A DNA stretch of 64,000 bases from Alishewanella longhuensis (lineage in GTDB: Bacteria > Pseudomonadota > Gammaproteobacteria > Enterobacterales > Alteromonadaceae): assembly GCF_014653435.1 (NCBI RefSeq), contig NZ_BNAO01000002.1:442009-506008 (forward strand). The letters are read 5' to 3'. Below the pieces are notes generated by a model. The model did not search any database. It had not been told where the DNA came from and saw only the letters and a list, made by a program, of their open reading frames with translations. Positions 42,394-52,196 of the stretch are shown here, piece by piece (the first letter of the stretch is position 1; every line of letters begins with the position of its first letter). The translations under genes and the position numbers were made by a program.

Positions 42394-44193
42394 TTACTTA
42401 CCCACTTTCAGAATAGCCAAGAAGGCTTCTTGTGGTACTTCCACATTACCGACCTGTTTCATCCGCTTTTTACCGTCTTTTTGTTTTTGTAGTAACTTTT
42501 TCTTCCGGCTAATATCACCACCGTAACATTTCGCTAAGACGTTTTTCCGCATTTGCTTAATCGTCGTTCTGGCAATAACGTGATTGCCGATAGCAGCCTG
42601 AATAGCGATATCGAACATCTGCCGCGGAATCAGCTCTTTTAGCTTCTCCGCCAATTGCCGGCCGCGGCCCTGGGCAAAATCGATATGGCTGATAATAGCC
42701 AAAGCATCAACCCGCTCACCGTTAATCAAAATATCAACGCGTTGCATATTTGAAGTTTGGAAGCGTTTAAAGCTGTAATCGAGTGACGCATAACCGCGGC
42801 TGGTCGATTTTAAGCGATCGAAGAAATCCATCACCACTTCTGCCATTGGCAGTTCATAGACGACAGCAACCTGACGCCCATGGTAGCTCATATTAACCTG
42901 AGTACCGCGCTTCTCGATACAAAGGGTAATAACGTTACCCAGATATTCTTGCGGCACCAGTATATGTGCTTCCACTATAGGCTCACGAATTTCATCAATA
43001 TCGTTAACTGCAGGAAGAGCGCTCGGATTATCAACCAATATGGTTTCACCATTTTTCTTAACGACTTCATACACCACCGTTGGCGCAGTAGTGATCAAAT
43101 CCAGGTCATATTCACGTTCTAAGCGTTCCTGAATAATTTCCATGTGCAGCATGCCGAGGAAACCAATACGGAAACCAAAGCCCAGTGCACCTGAGTTCTC
43201 TGGCTCATAAAACAAAGAGGAGTCATTTAGGCTTAACTTGGCTAAGGCATCACGGAAATCTTCATAATCATCGCTGGAAACCGGGAATACACCTGCATAA
43301 ACCTGCGGCTTAATGCGTTTAAAACCGGGTAATGGTTTTTCCGCACTGTTTTTTGCCAGGGTTAAGGTATCACCAACCGGTGCGCCTTTAATTTCTTTGA
43401 TACCAGCAATAATAAAGCCTACTTCACCGGTTTTTAACTCGCCAGTATTGGTGGCTTTCGGGCTAAATACCCCTACTTTATCCACTTCATACGTTTGGCC
43501 AGTCGACATCACCTTGATCTTATCTTTAGCTTTGATGCTGCCATGTTTAACGCGGACCAGTGACACGACACCCTGATAGGCATCAAACCAGGAATCGATA
43601 ATTAATGCTTGTGTTGGTGCATCTGGCTCGCCCTCTGGGCAAGGTACTTGCCTAACAATAGTTTCCAGAACATCTTTAATGCCTAAACCGGTCTTGGCAG
43701 AACATTGCACCGCACCTATCGCTTCGATACCAATAATATCTTCAATTTCTTCTGATACACGATCTGGCTCAGCCTGCGGCAAATCGATTTTATTCAGTAC
43801 CGGGATAACTTCCAGATTCATTTCCAACGCGGTATAGCAGTTGGCAACGGTTTGCGCTTCTACGCCTTGCCCCGCATCGACCACCAATAAAGCGCCTTCA
43901 CAAGCAGCCAGCGAACGACTAACCTCATAGGTAAAGTCGACGTGACCGGGTGTATCGATAAAGTTCAGCTGGTACGTATTACCATCATCTGCTTTATAGT
44001 ACAAAGTCACGCTTTGCGCTTTAATGGTAATACCACGTTCACGTTCCAGATCCATCGAATCCAGTACCTGCTGCTGCATTTCACGATCGCTTAAGCCACC
44101 ACAAAACTGGATCAAGCGATCTGACAGCGTCGATTTACCATGGTCAATGTGGGCAATAATAGAGAAGTTTCTGATATGTTCGAGTTTTGGCAT
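42394..44193 (-). CDS. lepA: Elongation factor 4 (LepA)
   Basis: Ribosome-associated translational GTPase affecting translocation fidelity and ribosome biogenesis. The 599-residue length equals E. coli LepA. G-domain motifs are [24 protein letters not shown] and NKIDLP; the C-terminal LepA-specific domain ends with [19 protein letters not shown]. Upstream of lepB as in E. coli; a 125-bp gap separates it from rseC, holding no gene. Confidence 0.99.
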   Translation of the reverse strand: MPKLEHIRNFSIIAHIDHGKSTLSDRLIQFCGGLSDREMQQQVLDSMDLERERGITIKAQSVTLYYKADDGNTYQLNFIDTPGHVDFTYEVSRSLAACEGALLVVDAGQGVEAQTVANCYTALEMNLEVIPVLNKIDLPQAEPDRVSEEIEDIIGIEAIGAVQCSAKTGLGIKDVLETIVRQVPCPEGEPDAPTQALIIDSWFDAYQGVVSLVRVKHGSIKAKDKIKVMSTGQTYEVDKVGVFSPKATNTGELKTGEVGFIIAGIKEIKGAPVGDTLTLAKNSAEKPLPGFKRIKPQVYAGVFPVSSDDYEDFRDALAKLSLNDSSLFYEPENSGALGFGFRIGFLGMLHMEIIQERLEREYDLDLITTAPTVVYEVVKKNGETILVDNPSALPAVNDIDEIREPIVEAHILVPQEYLGNVITLCIEKRGTQVNMSYHGRQVAVVYELPMAEVVMDFFDRLKSTSRGYASLDYSFKRFQTSNMQRVDILINGERVDALAIISHIDFAQGRGRQLAEKLKELIPRQMFDIAIQAAIGNHVIARTTIKQMRKNVLAKCYGGDISRKKKLLQKQKDGKKRMKQVGNVEVPQEAFLAILKVGK

Positions 44194-44318
44194 GTTATCC
44201 GCAAAAAACTGAGCGCATGGCCGCCGACGCTATAAGCTCAAAGCAAAAGACTGGCAGCTGACAATGCAGGTTATTAACAATAATTAGCGCGAATTGTACT
44301 CTATCCGGCAGCAGCTTG

Positions 44319-44792
44319 CTACGGTTGTTGCGCGTCACTCACTGCGTTAGTCACCTTTAGCTGCGATAGCACACGCAGAATTTGCACAGGCTCTTGCTGT
44401 TGCTGCACCTTATTGTTGTATAAGCGTGCTAAAAAAAAGCCAAAAGCAGCAGACAGAGCAGCAGAAAGTAATAACCACCCCTCAGCAGGTTGCCATAACG
44501 ACTGCAGCATTAATAGCGTGGTCAGCATTAAGATAAGCGGGAGCAAATATACCATTAAGGCCGCTAAAACTAAGCCTTGCTCGGCTACGCCTATTTGCAC
44601 TTGTTCACCAGGTAACAAATTAAGTGGTGTTTTCACAAAAAAACGGTTTTGTCGCGGGGTGAAGGTTTTCGCCACTATGCCCGTGCCACAGTCCTGACTA
44701 ACATTGCAGCTATTGCAACTACCAGCCGGCGTTGTTACCAACCAAACGCCAGCACTTTCATTGGCAACGACAGTGGCTATTTCTTCTACCAT
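44319..44792 (-). CDS. rseC: SoxR-reducing / sigma-E regulatory protein RseC
   Basis: A 157-residue inner-membrane protein of the RseC/MucC family, a positive modulator of sigma-E and homologous to RsxC-complex-linked SoxR reducer. The N-terminal cysteine cluster CNSCNVSQDCGTG (near residues 26-36) may bind metal or an iron-sulfur centre; two membrane segments follow (about 73-94 and 100-120). Last gene of rpoE-rseA-rseB-rseC, 26 bp after rseB. Confidence 0.92.
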   Translation of the reverse strand: MVEEIATVVANESAGVWLVTTPAGSCNSCNVSQDCGTGIVAKTFTPRQNRFFVKTPLNLLPGEQVQIGVAEQGLVLAALMVYLLPLILMLTTLLMLQSLWQPAEGWLLLSAALSAAFGFFLARLYNNKVQQQQEPVQILRVLSQLKVTNAVSDAQQP

Positions 44793-44818
44793 AAGCTCAC
44801 CAATTTAACGCTAAGCAA

Positions 44819-45763
44819 TTAGCGCACTGAAGCAGCTAAGCGCTGCGCGGTATCAACGCTGATAGGGCCAATAACAGTAACATCAAGCTGCGGATCAGAC
44901 TGTACATAGATGGTGACGGCACCGTCACGGTAGGCTTGGGTTGGTAAGCGATGACTACGCTGCACAAATACAGAGACCTGGTGTAAACCGTCACTTAGCA
45001 ACCAATAGCTCAACACTTCTGGTTCCAACTGCGGTACTTGCAGTGGCTCTGGCACAATCTGAAAACCCGAAGGCAACCAGCCTAACTGATGTTGTTGCGG
45101 CTGTTGCACCTTTACCTCTACAGGTAAAGCTAGCGGTAAGGTCACCTTCATTAACTGAGCCAAATTATCAGGCATCTCCGGCGTAATACGTAAGTGCGTG
45201 ATCTGCCAGATCTCTAATGCCTTGTTTTCACTACGCAAGTGTTGCTCGGCTAAGGTGTCGATACGTAACGGAAAGCCAGTTTCAACGTCTATCCACAACC
45301 AGTAATGATAACGCTCGTCAGTGATTGCTGATAATCGTAACAACTGGGCGCTGCGACCATGAATAACTGAACTACTGCCGGCAACGGCATTATACAGGGT
45401 ACGAATAAGTGCAGGTTCTTCAAATAATAAGGCAGGCAACTCTTTAATACTATCGCCGTGAGTGACTAAAGACGGCCGTTCGCTAATCAGGTAGTAAATT
45501 TGCTGATCGCGTCGAACAATATCAACACCATCAGCAAACATAGGGATCAGATGCTCAATCTCAGCAGCATCATCACGGCCGTGTAGCCAACGATAGGTTT
45601 CTGCCTGCCCGCCTTTGAGCACAACAAAAGACACATCAAAATTGTGCTGTCTAACGCTCTGTTGGGCTTTGTTGAATAAAGCCCAACCAGTCTCATCGGC
45701 ACTTGCCGGCTGTAAAATACTTAGCACGACGATACTACAGATGCCAAACAGCCATTTCATCAT
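44819..45763 (-). CDS. rseB: Sigma-E regulatory protein RseB
   Basis: Periplasmic protein that binds RseA and shields it from DegS until it senses mislocalised lipopolysaccharide and envelope stress. The 314-residue protein has a signal peptide (about 1-22, ending ASA), a large N-terminal lipoprotein-carrier-like domain (HNFDVSFVVLKGGQAETYRW) and a smaller C-terminal domain (QLGWLPSGFQIVPEP). It abuts rseA. Confidence 0.95.
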   Translation of the reverse strand: MMKWLFGICSIVVLSILQPASADETGWALFNKAQQSVRQHNFDVSFVVLKGGQAETYRWLHGRDDAAEIEHLIPMFADGVDIVRRDQQIYYLISERPSLVTHGDSIKELPALLFEEPALIRTLYNAVAGSSSVIHGRSAQLLRLSAITDERYHYWLWIDVETGFPLRIDTLAEQHLRSENKALEIWQITHLRITPEMPDNLAQLMKVTLPLALPVEVKVQQPQQHQLGWLPSGFQIVPEPLQVPQLEPEVLSYWLLSDGLHQVSVFVQRSHRLPTQAYRDGAVTIYVQSDPQLDVTVIGPISVDTAQRLAASVR

Positions 45764-46375
45764 TTAATGCTCACGATTTTCCTGCTCTGGATGGGCAGTG
45801 TTATGCTGCACATCGGTTACCCGAACTTGCTGGCGGTGCGCTTGCAGTAACGCCTGTAGCCGACGTTGTTGTTCTTGCATAGCTTGCTGTTCTTGTGCCT
45901 CAAAGCGGCTGTCTACCGATGTTTGGCTTAAACTAACTGGAATAGCAAAACCGGCAACAGGTCTGGTTTGCAGTATCGGCGCTGGCATTGCCAGTTCCTG
46001 CTCTAAGGGCTGTTGATACTGCTGCACACCAAATACCGCAACTAACGCGACACTAGCGGCAATAGCACCATGCGCTGCAGGTTTAAACCATTCAGCATTA
46101 GCAGCCTGACGTATGGAACCTTTAATTCTTTGCATCAAGCCAGCTTGATTCTGTAACTGATAAATTGGCTCATCAGCCAGTAAATTAGCTAAACCATCGC
46201 TGAAATCCGCGGGCAGTACACTATCGCTTTCATTACGCAGCACAGCACCCACCAGTTGGTAACGCTGCAGTGTTTGCTGCAATTCAGGCTGCTGTAACAA
46301 CGCTGAGAGTTGCTCTGGCGTAACTTGCTGATTATCTGCGGCTTGTGATAGCCATTCGTGCTTGTCTGACAACAT
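45764..46375 (-). CDS. rseA: Anti-sigma-E factor RseA
   Basis: Single-pass inner-membrane anti-sigma factor that holds RpoE until cleaved by DegS and RseP. The 203-residue protein has the cytoplasmic sigma-binding domain (EWLSQAADNQQVTPEQLSAL), a membrane segment near residues 99-117 and a periplasmic, glutamine-rich tail for RseB. ATG at 46375 is chosen because AGGA lies six bases upstream; an in-frame TTG lies five codons earlier. Confidence 0.93.
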   Translation of the reverse strand: MLSDKHEWLSQAADNQQVTPEQLSALLQQPELQQTLQRYQLVGAVLRNESDSVLPADFSDGLANLLADEPIYQLQNQAGLMQRIKGSIRQAANAEWFKPAAHGAIAASVALVAVFGVQQYQQPLEQELAMPAPILQTRPVAGFAIPVSLSQTSVDSRFEAQEQQAMQEQQRRLQALLQAHRQQVRVTDVQHNTAHPEQENREH

Positions 46376-46412
46376 AAAGTTTCCTGTCAAATAGTCTTGT
46401 TCGGTTTAGGTT

Positions 46413-46988
46413 TTACCCTACTAGAGGCTTTAACTGAGCGTCTATAGCCTCACGTGCCCGGAAAATACGACTGCGTACTGTACCTATTGGACACTCCATC
46501 ACTTCTGCGATTTCTTCATAGCTTAGCCCTTCCAATTCACGCAAGGTTATTGCCGTGCGCAACTCATCAGGTAACTTTTCTATAGTACTAAATACCACGT
46601 GCCTAATTTCCTCAGATAACAACAAACGCTCTGGTGAGTCTTGCTCCTTCAAGGCGTCACTACCTTCGAAATATTCAGCGTCCTCAGCATCTACATCGCT
46701 GGCTGGCGGTTTGCGGCCATTAGCCACTAAATAGTTTTTAGCACTGTTTACGGCGATCCGGTATAACCAGGTGTAAAACGCGCTTTCGCCCCGAAAACCG
46801 GGGATCGCTCTATATGCCTTAATAAAGGCTTCTTGAGCGACATCTGCCACGTCTCCATGGTTAGAGACGTAACGCGAAATTAAGTTCGCAATCCGATGCT
46901 GATATTTTTTAACCAGTATATTAAACGCAGCCTTATCGCCTTGTTGTACGCGCTGGACAATCTGCCAATCTAATTCTTGCTCGCTCAT
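46413..46988 (-). CDS. rpoE: RNA polymerase sigma-E factor
   Basis: Extracytoplasmic-function sigma factor for envelope stress. The start MSEQELDWQIVQRVQQG gives 191 residues, identical in length to E. coli RpoE; the frame is open 19 codons further but without family similarity. Region 2 (SRYVSNHGDVADVAQEAFIK, FYTWLYRIAVNSAKNYL) and region 4 (TLRELEGLSYEEIAEVMECP) are clear. First gene of the rse operon, divergent from nadB as in E. coli. Confidence 0.98.
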   Translation of the reverse strand: MSEQELDWQIVQRVQQGDKAAFNILVKKYQHRIANLISRYVSNHGDVADVAQEAFIKAYRAIPGFRGESAFYTWLYRIAVNSAKNYLVANGRKPPASDVDAEDAEYFEGSDALKEQDSPERLLLSEEIRHVVFSTIEKLPDELRTAITLRELEGLSYEEIAEVMECPIGTVRSRIFRAREAIDAQLKPLVG

Positions 46989-47055
46989 TCTGTGAGCCTG
47001 CCCCTGTAATACTTTTAGGTTTTGTAAACGAATGGCGCCAGTCAAGCGTATTCAC

Positions 47056-47084
47056 TATGACTGTAAGCTGAATAAATAGTTCTG
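47056..47084 (-). promoter_or_regulatory. Candidate sigma-E autoregulatory promoter of rpoE
   Basis: On the minus strand CAGAACTA (47084-47077) and TCATA (47060-47056) are separated by 16 nt, similar to the sigma-E consensus GGAACTT-N16-TCTRA. It ends 67 bp upstream of the rpoE start. Autoregulation is the rule for this operon, but two mismatches leave this as a candidate. Confidence 0.4.
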
Positions 47085-47184
47085 TTTATTTTGACAAAAA
47101 CGCTAGAATAAGCCGAACCCAAGCGCCGCACTGCGGCCCAACCAGCTGTAATGCTACGGCCATCAACAGAGTTAAGTGTATCCT

Positions 47185-48783
47185 ATGACACAGGCAAAAG
47201 AATATCTTTGTGATGTATTAATTATCGGCAGCGGCGCTGCCGGCTTATCATTAGCACTGCAATTAGCCGACCAAGCTAAAGTAATAGTGCTTAGCAAAGG
47301 CCCACTGCGTGAGGGATCAACTCTCTATGCCCAGGGCGGTATCGCCGCAGTATTTGATGAGAACGACAGTATAGCCTCGCATGTTACTGATACCTTAGTG
47401 GCAGGGGCTGGCTTGTGTGATCCTGCTGCAGTGCAGTTTACCGCTGAGCACGCCAAAGCTGCCATGGAATGGTTAATTGCGCAGGGCGTGCCTTTTGATC
47501 AGTATCAAGATACTGATGGCAGTATGAAGTATCATTTAACTCGCGAAGGTGGCCATAGCCATAGACGCATTCTGCACGCGGCAGATGCGACCGGCCGCGC
47601 TGTGCAAATTACGCTGGTTGATCAAGTAAAAAATCATCCCAATATTCAGTTACTGGAAAACTATAACGCCATTGATTTGATAACCGGTAAAAAACTCGGC
47701 TTAGATAGCAAACGTTGTTATGGTGCCTATGTTTGGAATAAAGACGCCGCCAAAGTTGAGACCATTCAAGCTCAAGCGGTGGCGCTGGCAACTGGCGGAG
47801 CCAGTAAAGTGTATCTTTATACCAGTAACCCCGATGTCGCCAGTGGCGATGGTATTGCTATGGCCTGGCGTGCGGGTTGCCGAGTAGCGAATATGGAGTT
47901 TAATCAGTTTCATCCAACCAGCTTATATCACCCTGCCGCACCCAACTTTTTGATTACCGAAGCGATGCGTGGCGAAGGGGCTTATCTGAAGCGGCCAGAT
48001 GGTAGCCGCTTTATGCCCGACTTTGATGAAAGAGCAGAATTAGCGCCACGCGATATTGTTGCCAGAGCCATCGATTTTGAGATGAAACGCTTAGGTGCAC
48101 ATTCGGTCCTATTAGACATTAGTCATCAACCCAAAGACTTTATTATCGAGCATTTCCCGACTATTTACGCCAAGTGCTTAAGCGTCGGTATTGATATTAC
48201 CAAAGAGCCTATCCCGGTGGTGCCCGCAGCACATTATACCTGCGGCGGCGTGATGACTAACCTCAATGGTCAGACCGATCTGGAGAACCTTTATGCGATA
48301 GGCGAAGTGGCCTATACCGGCTTACATGGTGCTAATCGGATGGCGTCGAATTCGTTACTGGAGTGTGTCGTTTTCGCCCAAGCGGCAGCACGACATATTC
48401 TTTCACAATTAAGCCTATCACAAGCCTTGTTGCAGCTTCCGGCCTGGGATGATAGCCGGGTTAGTAATTCTGATGAAGAAGTCGTGATCACCCACAATTG
48501 GCATGAGCTTAGACTTTTTATGTGGGATTACGTCGGAATAGTGCGCACGGACAAACGGCTGGAGCGCGCCTTACATCGGGTCGAATTACTAAAACAAGAA
48601 ATTCAGGACTATTACAGCCACTTCCGCATCAGTCATAATTTATTGGAGCTGCGAAATTTAGTGCAAGTGGCTGAACTGATTATTCGTTGTGCGATGCAAC
48701 GTAAAGAGAGCCGTGGTCTACACTACAATCTGGATTACCCAGAACAGCTTACTGACAGCAAGCCGAGTGTGCTTACACCCTAA
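47185..48783 (+). CDS. nadB: L-aspartate oxidase
   Basis: FAD enzyme that oxidises aspartate to iminoaspartate, first step of de novo NAD synthesis. The 532-residue protein has the FAD motif [19 protein letters not shown], the active-site [28 protein letters not shown] and [19 protein letters not shown] at 47185 is preferred over a GTG three codons earlier. Divergent from rpoE, the same arrangement as in E. coli. Confidence 0.97.
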   Translation: MTQAKEYLCDVLIIGSGAAGLSLALQLADQAKVIVLSKGPLREGSTLYAQGGIAAVFDENDSIASHVTDTLVAGAGLCDPAAVQFTAEHAKAAMEWLIAQGVPFDQYQDTDGSMKYHLTREGGHSHRRILHAADATGRAVQITLVDQVKNHPNIQLLENYNAIDLITGKKLGLDSKRCYGAYVWNKDAAKVETIQAQAVALATGGASKVYLYTSNPDVASGDGIAMAWRAGCRVANMEFNQFHPTSLYHPAAPNFLITEAMRGEGAYLKRPDGSRFMPDFDERAELAPRDIVARAIDFEMKRLGAHSVLLDISHQPKDFIIEHFPTIYAKCLSVGIDITKEPIPVVPAAHYTCGGVMTNLNGQTDLENLYAIGEVAYTGLHGANRMASNSLLECVVFAQAAARHILSQLSLSQALLQLPAWDDSRVSNSDEEVVITHNWHELRLFMWDYVGIVRTDKRLERALHRVELLKQEIQDYYSHFRISHNLLELRNLVQVAELIIRCAMQRKESRGLHYNLDYPEQLTDSKPSVLTP

Positions 48784-48788
48784 ATTTA

Positions 48789-49217
48789 TTAGCGGTTTAC
48801 ACTGGGCCCACGCCAGCGTTGCAGTTGCAACTGCCGGGCGAGTGCCCGGTAATCTTGCTCAGTTAACTGATCTCTAAACAAGCATAGCTGATGCATCTGC
48901 CCTTGCGAATCTTGCCAATCTAGTAACAGCAGCCAGTTTGTGATTAAACTACGCTGACTTAGCTGACCTGAAGCTAAAACCTGCTGCTGCCAATACAAGG
49001 CGCCATGCTGATCAATATGTAAGACAGTTGCACGAAAAGGCTGAGGCCAGGTGCACATTAACGCATAGAACCATAGGGTTAATAACACGCCAGCTAACAA
49101 GTAACCGCTCCCACTAAGCGGCAGCAGCATAAAAAGCCCTCCCACCCAAAGCCCTGCGATCAGCAAGGCATATTGGCGATACCGGGACGCGGTTAACGCA
49201 ACACTAGACTCGGACAC
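48789..49217 (-). CDS. ygfX: YgfX-family membrane protein
   Basis: A 142-residue protein with two N-terminal membrane segments (about residues 15-30 and 36-55) and a cytoplasmic part with the family-like LDWQDSQGQMHQLCLFRDQL. YgfX (CptA) partners SdhE in enterobacteria and was reported to act on cytoskeletal proteins as a toxin; a role in membrane protein handling is also proposed. The frame extends to a TTG at 49235, but a GTG at 49217 gives a shorter overlap (14 bp) with sdhE. Start is uncertain. Confidence 0.8.
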   Translation of the reverse strand: MSESSVALTASRYRQYALLIAGLWVGGLFMLLPLSGSGYLLAGVLLTLWFYALMCTWPQPFRATVLHIDQHGALYWQQQVLASGQLSQRSLITNWLLLLDWQDSQGQMHQLCLFRDQLTEQDYRALARQLQLQRWRGPSVNR

Positions 49218-49455
49218 GATTAACAATAAGCTCAATCAGCGCCTGAATAGCAGTATCATCAGAGCGATTATGCCCCATAAACCATGCGAATAAATCTGGA
49301 TCATCGCAGGCCAACAAGCGCTCAAAATCGGCTTTCTGCTGATCGTTTAACGCATCGTAGCCTTCTTCGACAAAGGGAGCTAACAATACATCCAACTCCA
49401 ACATTCCACGCCGACAGGCCCAGCGTAACTTGGGTTTACTCATTAATGCAGACAT
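49204..49455 (-). CDS. sdhE: FAD assembly factor SdhE
   Basis: An 83-residue small helical protein that promotes covalent flavinylation of succinate dehydrogenase and fumarate reductase. The RGMLELD motif near residue 16 is the flavinylation signature; the C-terminal FAWFMGHNRSDD is also typical. AAGGAG five bases before the ATG supports the start. Coupled to ygfX and divergent from ygfZ, the arrangement found widely in gammaproteobacteria. Confidence 0.96.
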   Translation of the reverse strand: MSALMSKPKLRWACRRGMLELDVLLAPFVEEGYDALNDQQKADFERLLACDDPDLFAWFMGHNRSDDTAIQALIELIVNRVRV

Positions 49456-49572
49456 TAAAACTCCTTGGTGTTTAATTTGGCTTTATACTAACAAAAATTC
49501 CAGTTTGGGGTTGAGCTTTTGTACTGAGCCCCAATCTAACTAGTATTACCGGCAATAAGACTAAAGACCGCT

Positions 49573-50544
49573 ATGCAGACATCCTGGCTTACCGCAGAAC
49601 AATACGCGCATTTATCCACTCAGGTTCAGGGCGCCTTTATTGCTCCTTTACCCGCTTTTCAAGTACTGACAATTAGCGGGCCAGACAACTTGAAATATTT
49701 ACAAGGCCAGTCAACCTGCGATTTATCTCAGTTAACAGCAGATAACTTTTTACGCGGTGCCCACTGCGATGCTAAAGGAAAAATGTGGTCAATTTTTCAG
49801 GTGTTCTCGCAAGCAGACTGTTTGCAAGTTGTGGCATTTCGGGACGAGCTTATCGCCTCAACCGCACAGTGGCAGAAATTTGGCGTGTTTTCGAAAGTCA
49901 GTTTCGATGCAACAGCTGGACGGTATGCGGTATTTGGGATTGGCGGTGCCGAGTCTGCGCAGCTGTTGGCAAAGTTAGGGTTTAGCCAGCCAAGTGCAGA
50001 CGGTCATCTGAGTCGCTATAATGATGCGGCATTGCTGCGTCTGGCAGCAGACCATTATCTGTTAATCGTACCACAACCCCAGGCACAACAATTGATGCAA
50101 TCGCCCTTGCCTTTTGCCGCACCAACTCTGTGGTTAAAAGCACATATATTGCAAGGACTTGCTTATTTAGAACAGCCACTAATTGGCGAACTAGTGCCAC
50201 AAATGCTTAACTTACAAGCAGTCAACGCCATTAGTTTTACAAAAGGCTGCTATGTAGGCCAAGAAACCGTAGCGCGTTTGAAATACCGTGGCGGTAATAA
50301 GAGAGCAGCATATGTATTGGAAGCCAATACCAACGAATTACCGGTAGCAGGCTCTGACATTGAACTTCAGCTAGAAAACAACTGGCGCCGGGTTGGCCAG
50401 GTCGTAAATGCAGTAAATATTAATAACCAACTCTGGTTAATTGCGCTGCTGCCTAATGACATAACACCGGCAGAGACCTTGCGGTTAAAATCTGAGCAAC
50501 TCATCATTTTGCAACAGCTACCGCTACCTTACTCCCTTACTTAA
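49573..50544 (+). CDS. ygfZ: tRNA-modifying protein YgfZ
   Basis: Folate-binding protein needed for activity of several iron-sulfur enzymes, including the tRNA methylthiotransferase MiaB. The 323-residue GcvT-like protein has the invariant KGCYVGQETVAR motif near residue 228 and the N-terminal GPDNLKYLQGQSTCDL. Divergent from sdhE, and followed after 9 bp by the SlyD-like gene. Confidence 0.96.
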   Translation: MQTSWLTAEQYAHLSTQVQGAFIAPLPAFQVLTISGPDNLKYLQGQSTCDLSQLTADNFLRGAHCDAKGKMWSIFQVFSQADCLQVVAFRDELIASTAQWQKFGVFSKVSFDATAGRYAVFGIGGAESAQLLAKLGFSQPSADGHLSRYNDAALLRLAADHYLLIVPQPQAQQLMQSPLPFAAPTLWLKAHILQGLAYLEQPLIGELVPQMLNLQAVNAISFTKGCYVGQETVARLKYRGGNKRAAYVLEANTNELPVAGSDIELQLENNWRRVGQVVNAVNINNQLWLIALLPNDITPAETLRLKSEQLIILQQLPLPYSLT

Positions 50545-50553
50545 GAGGTTTGC

Positions 50554-51039
50554 ATGACCATTTCTCAAGACAAAGTTGTCGCCATTCATTACACCGTAAC
50601 CGATACTACCGGGAATCAACTCGATTCCTCTTCCGGTGGCGAGCCTCTGGTATTCTTATTTGGCCACGGTGCTCTTATTCCAGGTTTAGAGCAGGCTTTA
50701 ATTGGTAAACATGCCGGTGAAAAGTTTACTAGCCAAATCGCAGCAGCAGACGCCTATGGTGAGCGTCACGACCAATTAGTGCAAGCCGTGCCTAAATCGA
50801 TGTTTGAAGGTATGGACGTTGCTGTAGGTATGCGTTTTCGCGCTTCAGGACCAGATGGTCGCGAACAGCCCGTTATTATTATTGACGTCACAGATGAAGA
50901 AGTAGTTGTTGACGGTAACCACCCGCTGGCTGGCATTGAATTAAGCTTTGATGTTGAAGTAGTGCTAGTACGAGATGCCACTGCAGAAGAATTAGCGCAT
51001 GGTCACGTTCATGGTTTAGACGGCCACGCCGGACATTAA
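50554..51039 (+). CDS. SlyD-like FKBP-type peptidyl-prolyl isomerase
   Basis: A 161-residue cytoplasmic cis-trans prolyl isomerase and chaperone. An FKBP domain (VVAIHYTVTDTTGNQLDSS; FLFGHGALIPGLEQALIGKHAGE) is interrupted by the insert-in-flap chaperone domain (about residues 72-130). The tail is histidine-rich (AHGHVHGLDGHAGH) and could bind nickel or zinc, but lacks the long cysteine/histidine tail of E. coli SlyD. A second slyD may exist elsewhere, so no symbol is given. Probably in operon with ygfZ. Confidence 0.92.
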   Translation: MTISQDKVVAIHYTVTDTTGNQLDSSSGGEPLVFLFGHGALIPGLEQALIGKHAGEKFTSQIAAADAYGERHDQLVQAVPKSMFEGMDVAVGMRFRASGPDGREQPVIIIDVTDEEVVVDGNHPLAGIELSFDVEVVLVRDATAEELAHGHVHGLDGHAGH

Positions 51040-51066
51040 AATACGCTTTATCCTCACTCGCAAGCA

Positions 51067-51099
51067 AAATAAACCGCAGCTCAGCACTGCGGTTTATTT
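51067..51099. terminator. Terminator after the SlyD-like gene
   Basis: AAATAAACCGCAG (51067-51079) and CTGCGGTTTATTT (51087-51099) form a perfect 13-bp stem with a 7-nt loop, 27 nt after the stop. The flanking A and T runs are within the stem, so it can act in both directions. Confidence 0.92.
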
Positions 51100-51245
51100 C
51101 AATAATTGCCTTTAAAACAAATGTTATTAGGGTCTGTTTATATAGTGCGTTCGTCCGATGCAAAAATGAACTGCTTGACAGCTAGAATAAAGCCCCTTAT
51201 TTTGAGCCATCAAATTTCACCTTACTGAGCAAAAAACCTTCACCA

Positions 51246-52196
51246 ATGAAAGATCGTATTACCATTTCAATCTCTAGTGTCAACGGCACCCGGCATTTTA
51301 ATATCGGCAAGATATTTAAACGCAATGCGGTAATTGGCTTATGGTTGATGCTATTTTCTATCTTGATTACAGCAGCGGTAATTAACTATTTAATGCATAC
51401 GGTGGAACAAGCCCAAAGCGAGCAACAAACGCTTACCCAGCAAACTACTGCCCTGCAAGAACAACTGGAACAGTTAACTGCCGCTCGCCAAACGCTAGAA
51501 CTGGAACTGACGTTAAAACAAGACGAAATGACGCAAGTTACCCAACGCTTGGGTGAAATTGAACTCAGTTTAGGGTTAGAACAAGATTTAGATCAAAACT
51601 TTGAAGCCCGCTTAGATATTGCCACTGTGACCTCCAGTGCCCGGATGGCGATGCTACAGTTAGTACCAAACGGCTCACCACTGGATTTTAATAAACGCTC
51701 CTCCCGCTATGGCATCCGCATGCATCCTATTCAGGGCAAACGCAAACATCATAACGGAATCGACTTAACTGCTCCGAAAGGGACCGCAATCTATGCGCCT
51801 GCTGATGGCGTCGTTGAGGTCGTTCGTCGCAGCAATAGTGGTTATGGTAATTTACTTAAGATCCGCCACGCTTTCGGCTTTGCCACCCTCTATGCACATT
51901 TGGACGACTTTAACGTTGCCAGTGGTACCTTTGTGCACAAAGGCCAACAAATTGCGACTGCGGGCAACACTGGTAGTTCAACAGCACCGCACCTACACTA
52001 TGAGATCCATTTTCTTGACCGCTCACTCAATCCACAACATTTTATGGAATGGGATTCCGGTAATTTCGATCTCTTGTTCGAAAAAGAAAGGAGTATTAAA
52101 TGGGATTCTTTAGTAACCATGCTACAAACCAAGGCAAGCACGCAATTACAACTGTCATCGCTGAAGGATGTATCCTCCACGGCAGTTGCCGAGTAA
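51246..52196 (+). CDS. Membrane-anchored M23 peptidoglycan endopeptidase
   Basis: A 316-residue protein with one membrane segment (about 29-48), a long coiled coil (about 50-105) and a LytM/M23 domain (about 145-262). Both zinc motifs are intact: HHNGID and HLHYE, unlike NlpD in this window. Topology suggests a periplasmic wall hydrolase trimming peptide cross-links. Its last 97 nt overlap the bactofilin gene in another frame. Pairing of M23 peptidase and bactofilin is known for cell-shape systems such as Csd1/CcmA of Helicobacter pylori. Confidence 0.93.
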   Translation: MKDRITISISSVNGTRHFNIGKIFKRNAVIGLWLMLFSILITAAVINYLMHTVEQAQSEQQTLTQQTTALQEQLEQLTAARQTLELELTLKQDEMTQVTQRLGEIELSLGLEQDLDQNFEARLDIATVTSSARMAMLQLVPNGSPLDFNKRSSRYGIRMHPIQGKRKHHNGIDLTAPKGTAIYAPADGVVEVVRRSNSGYGNLLKIRHAFGFATLYAHLDDFNVASGTFVHKGQQIATAGNTGSSTAPHLHYEIHFLDRSLNPQHFMEWDSGNFDLLFEKERSIKWDSLVTMLQTKASTQLQLSSLKDVSSTAVAE

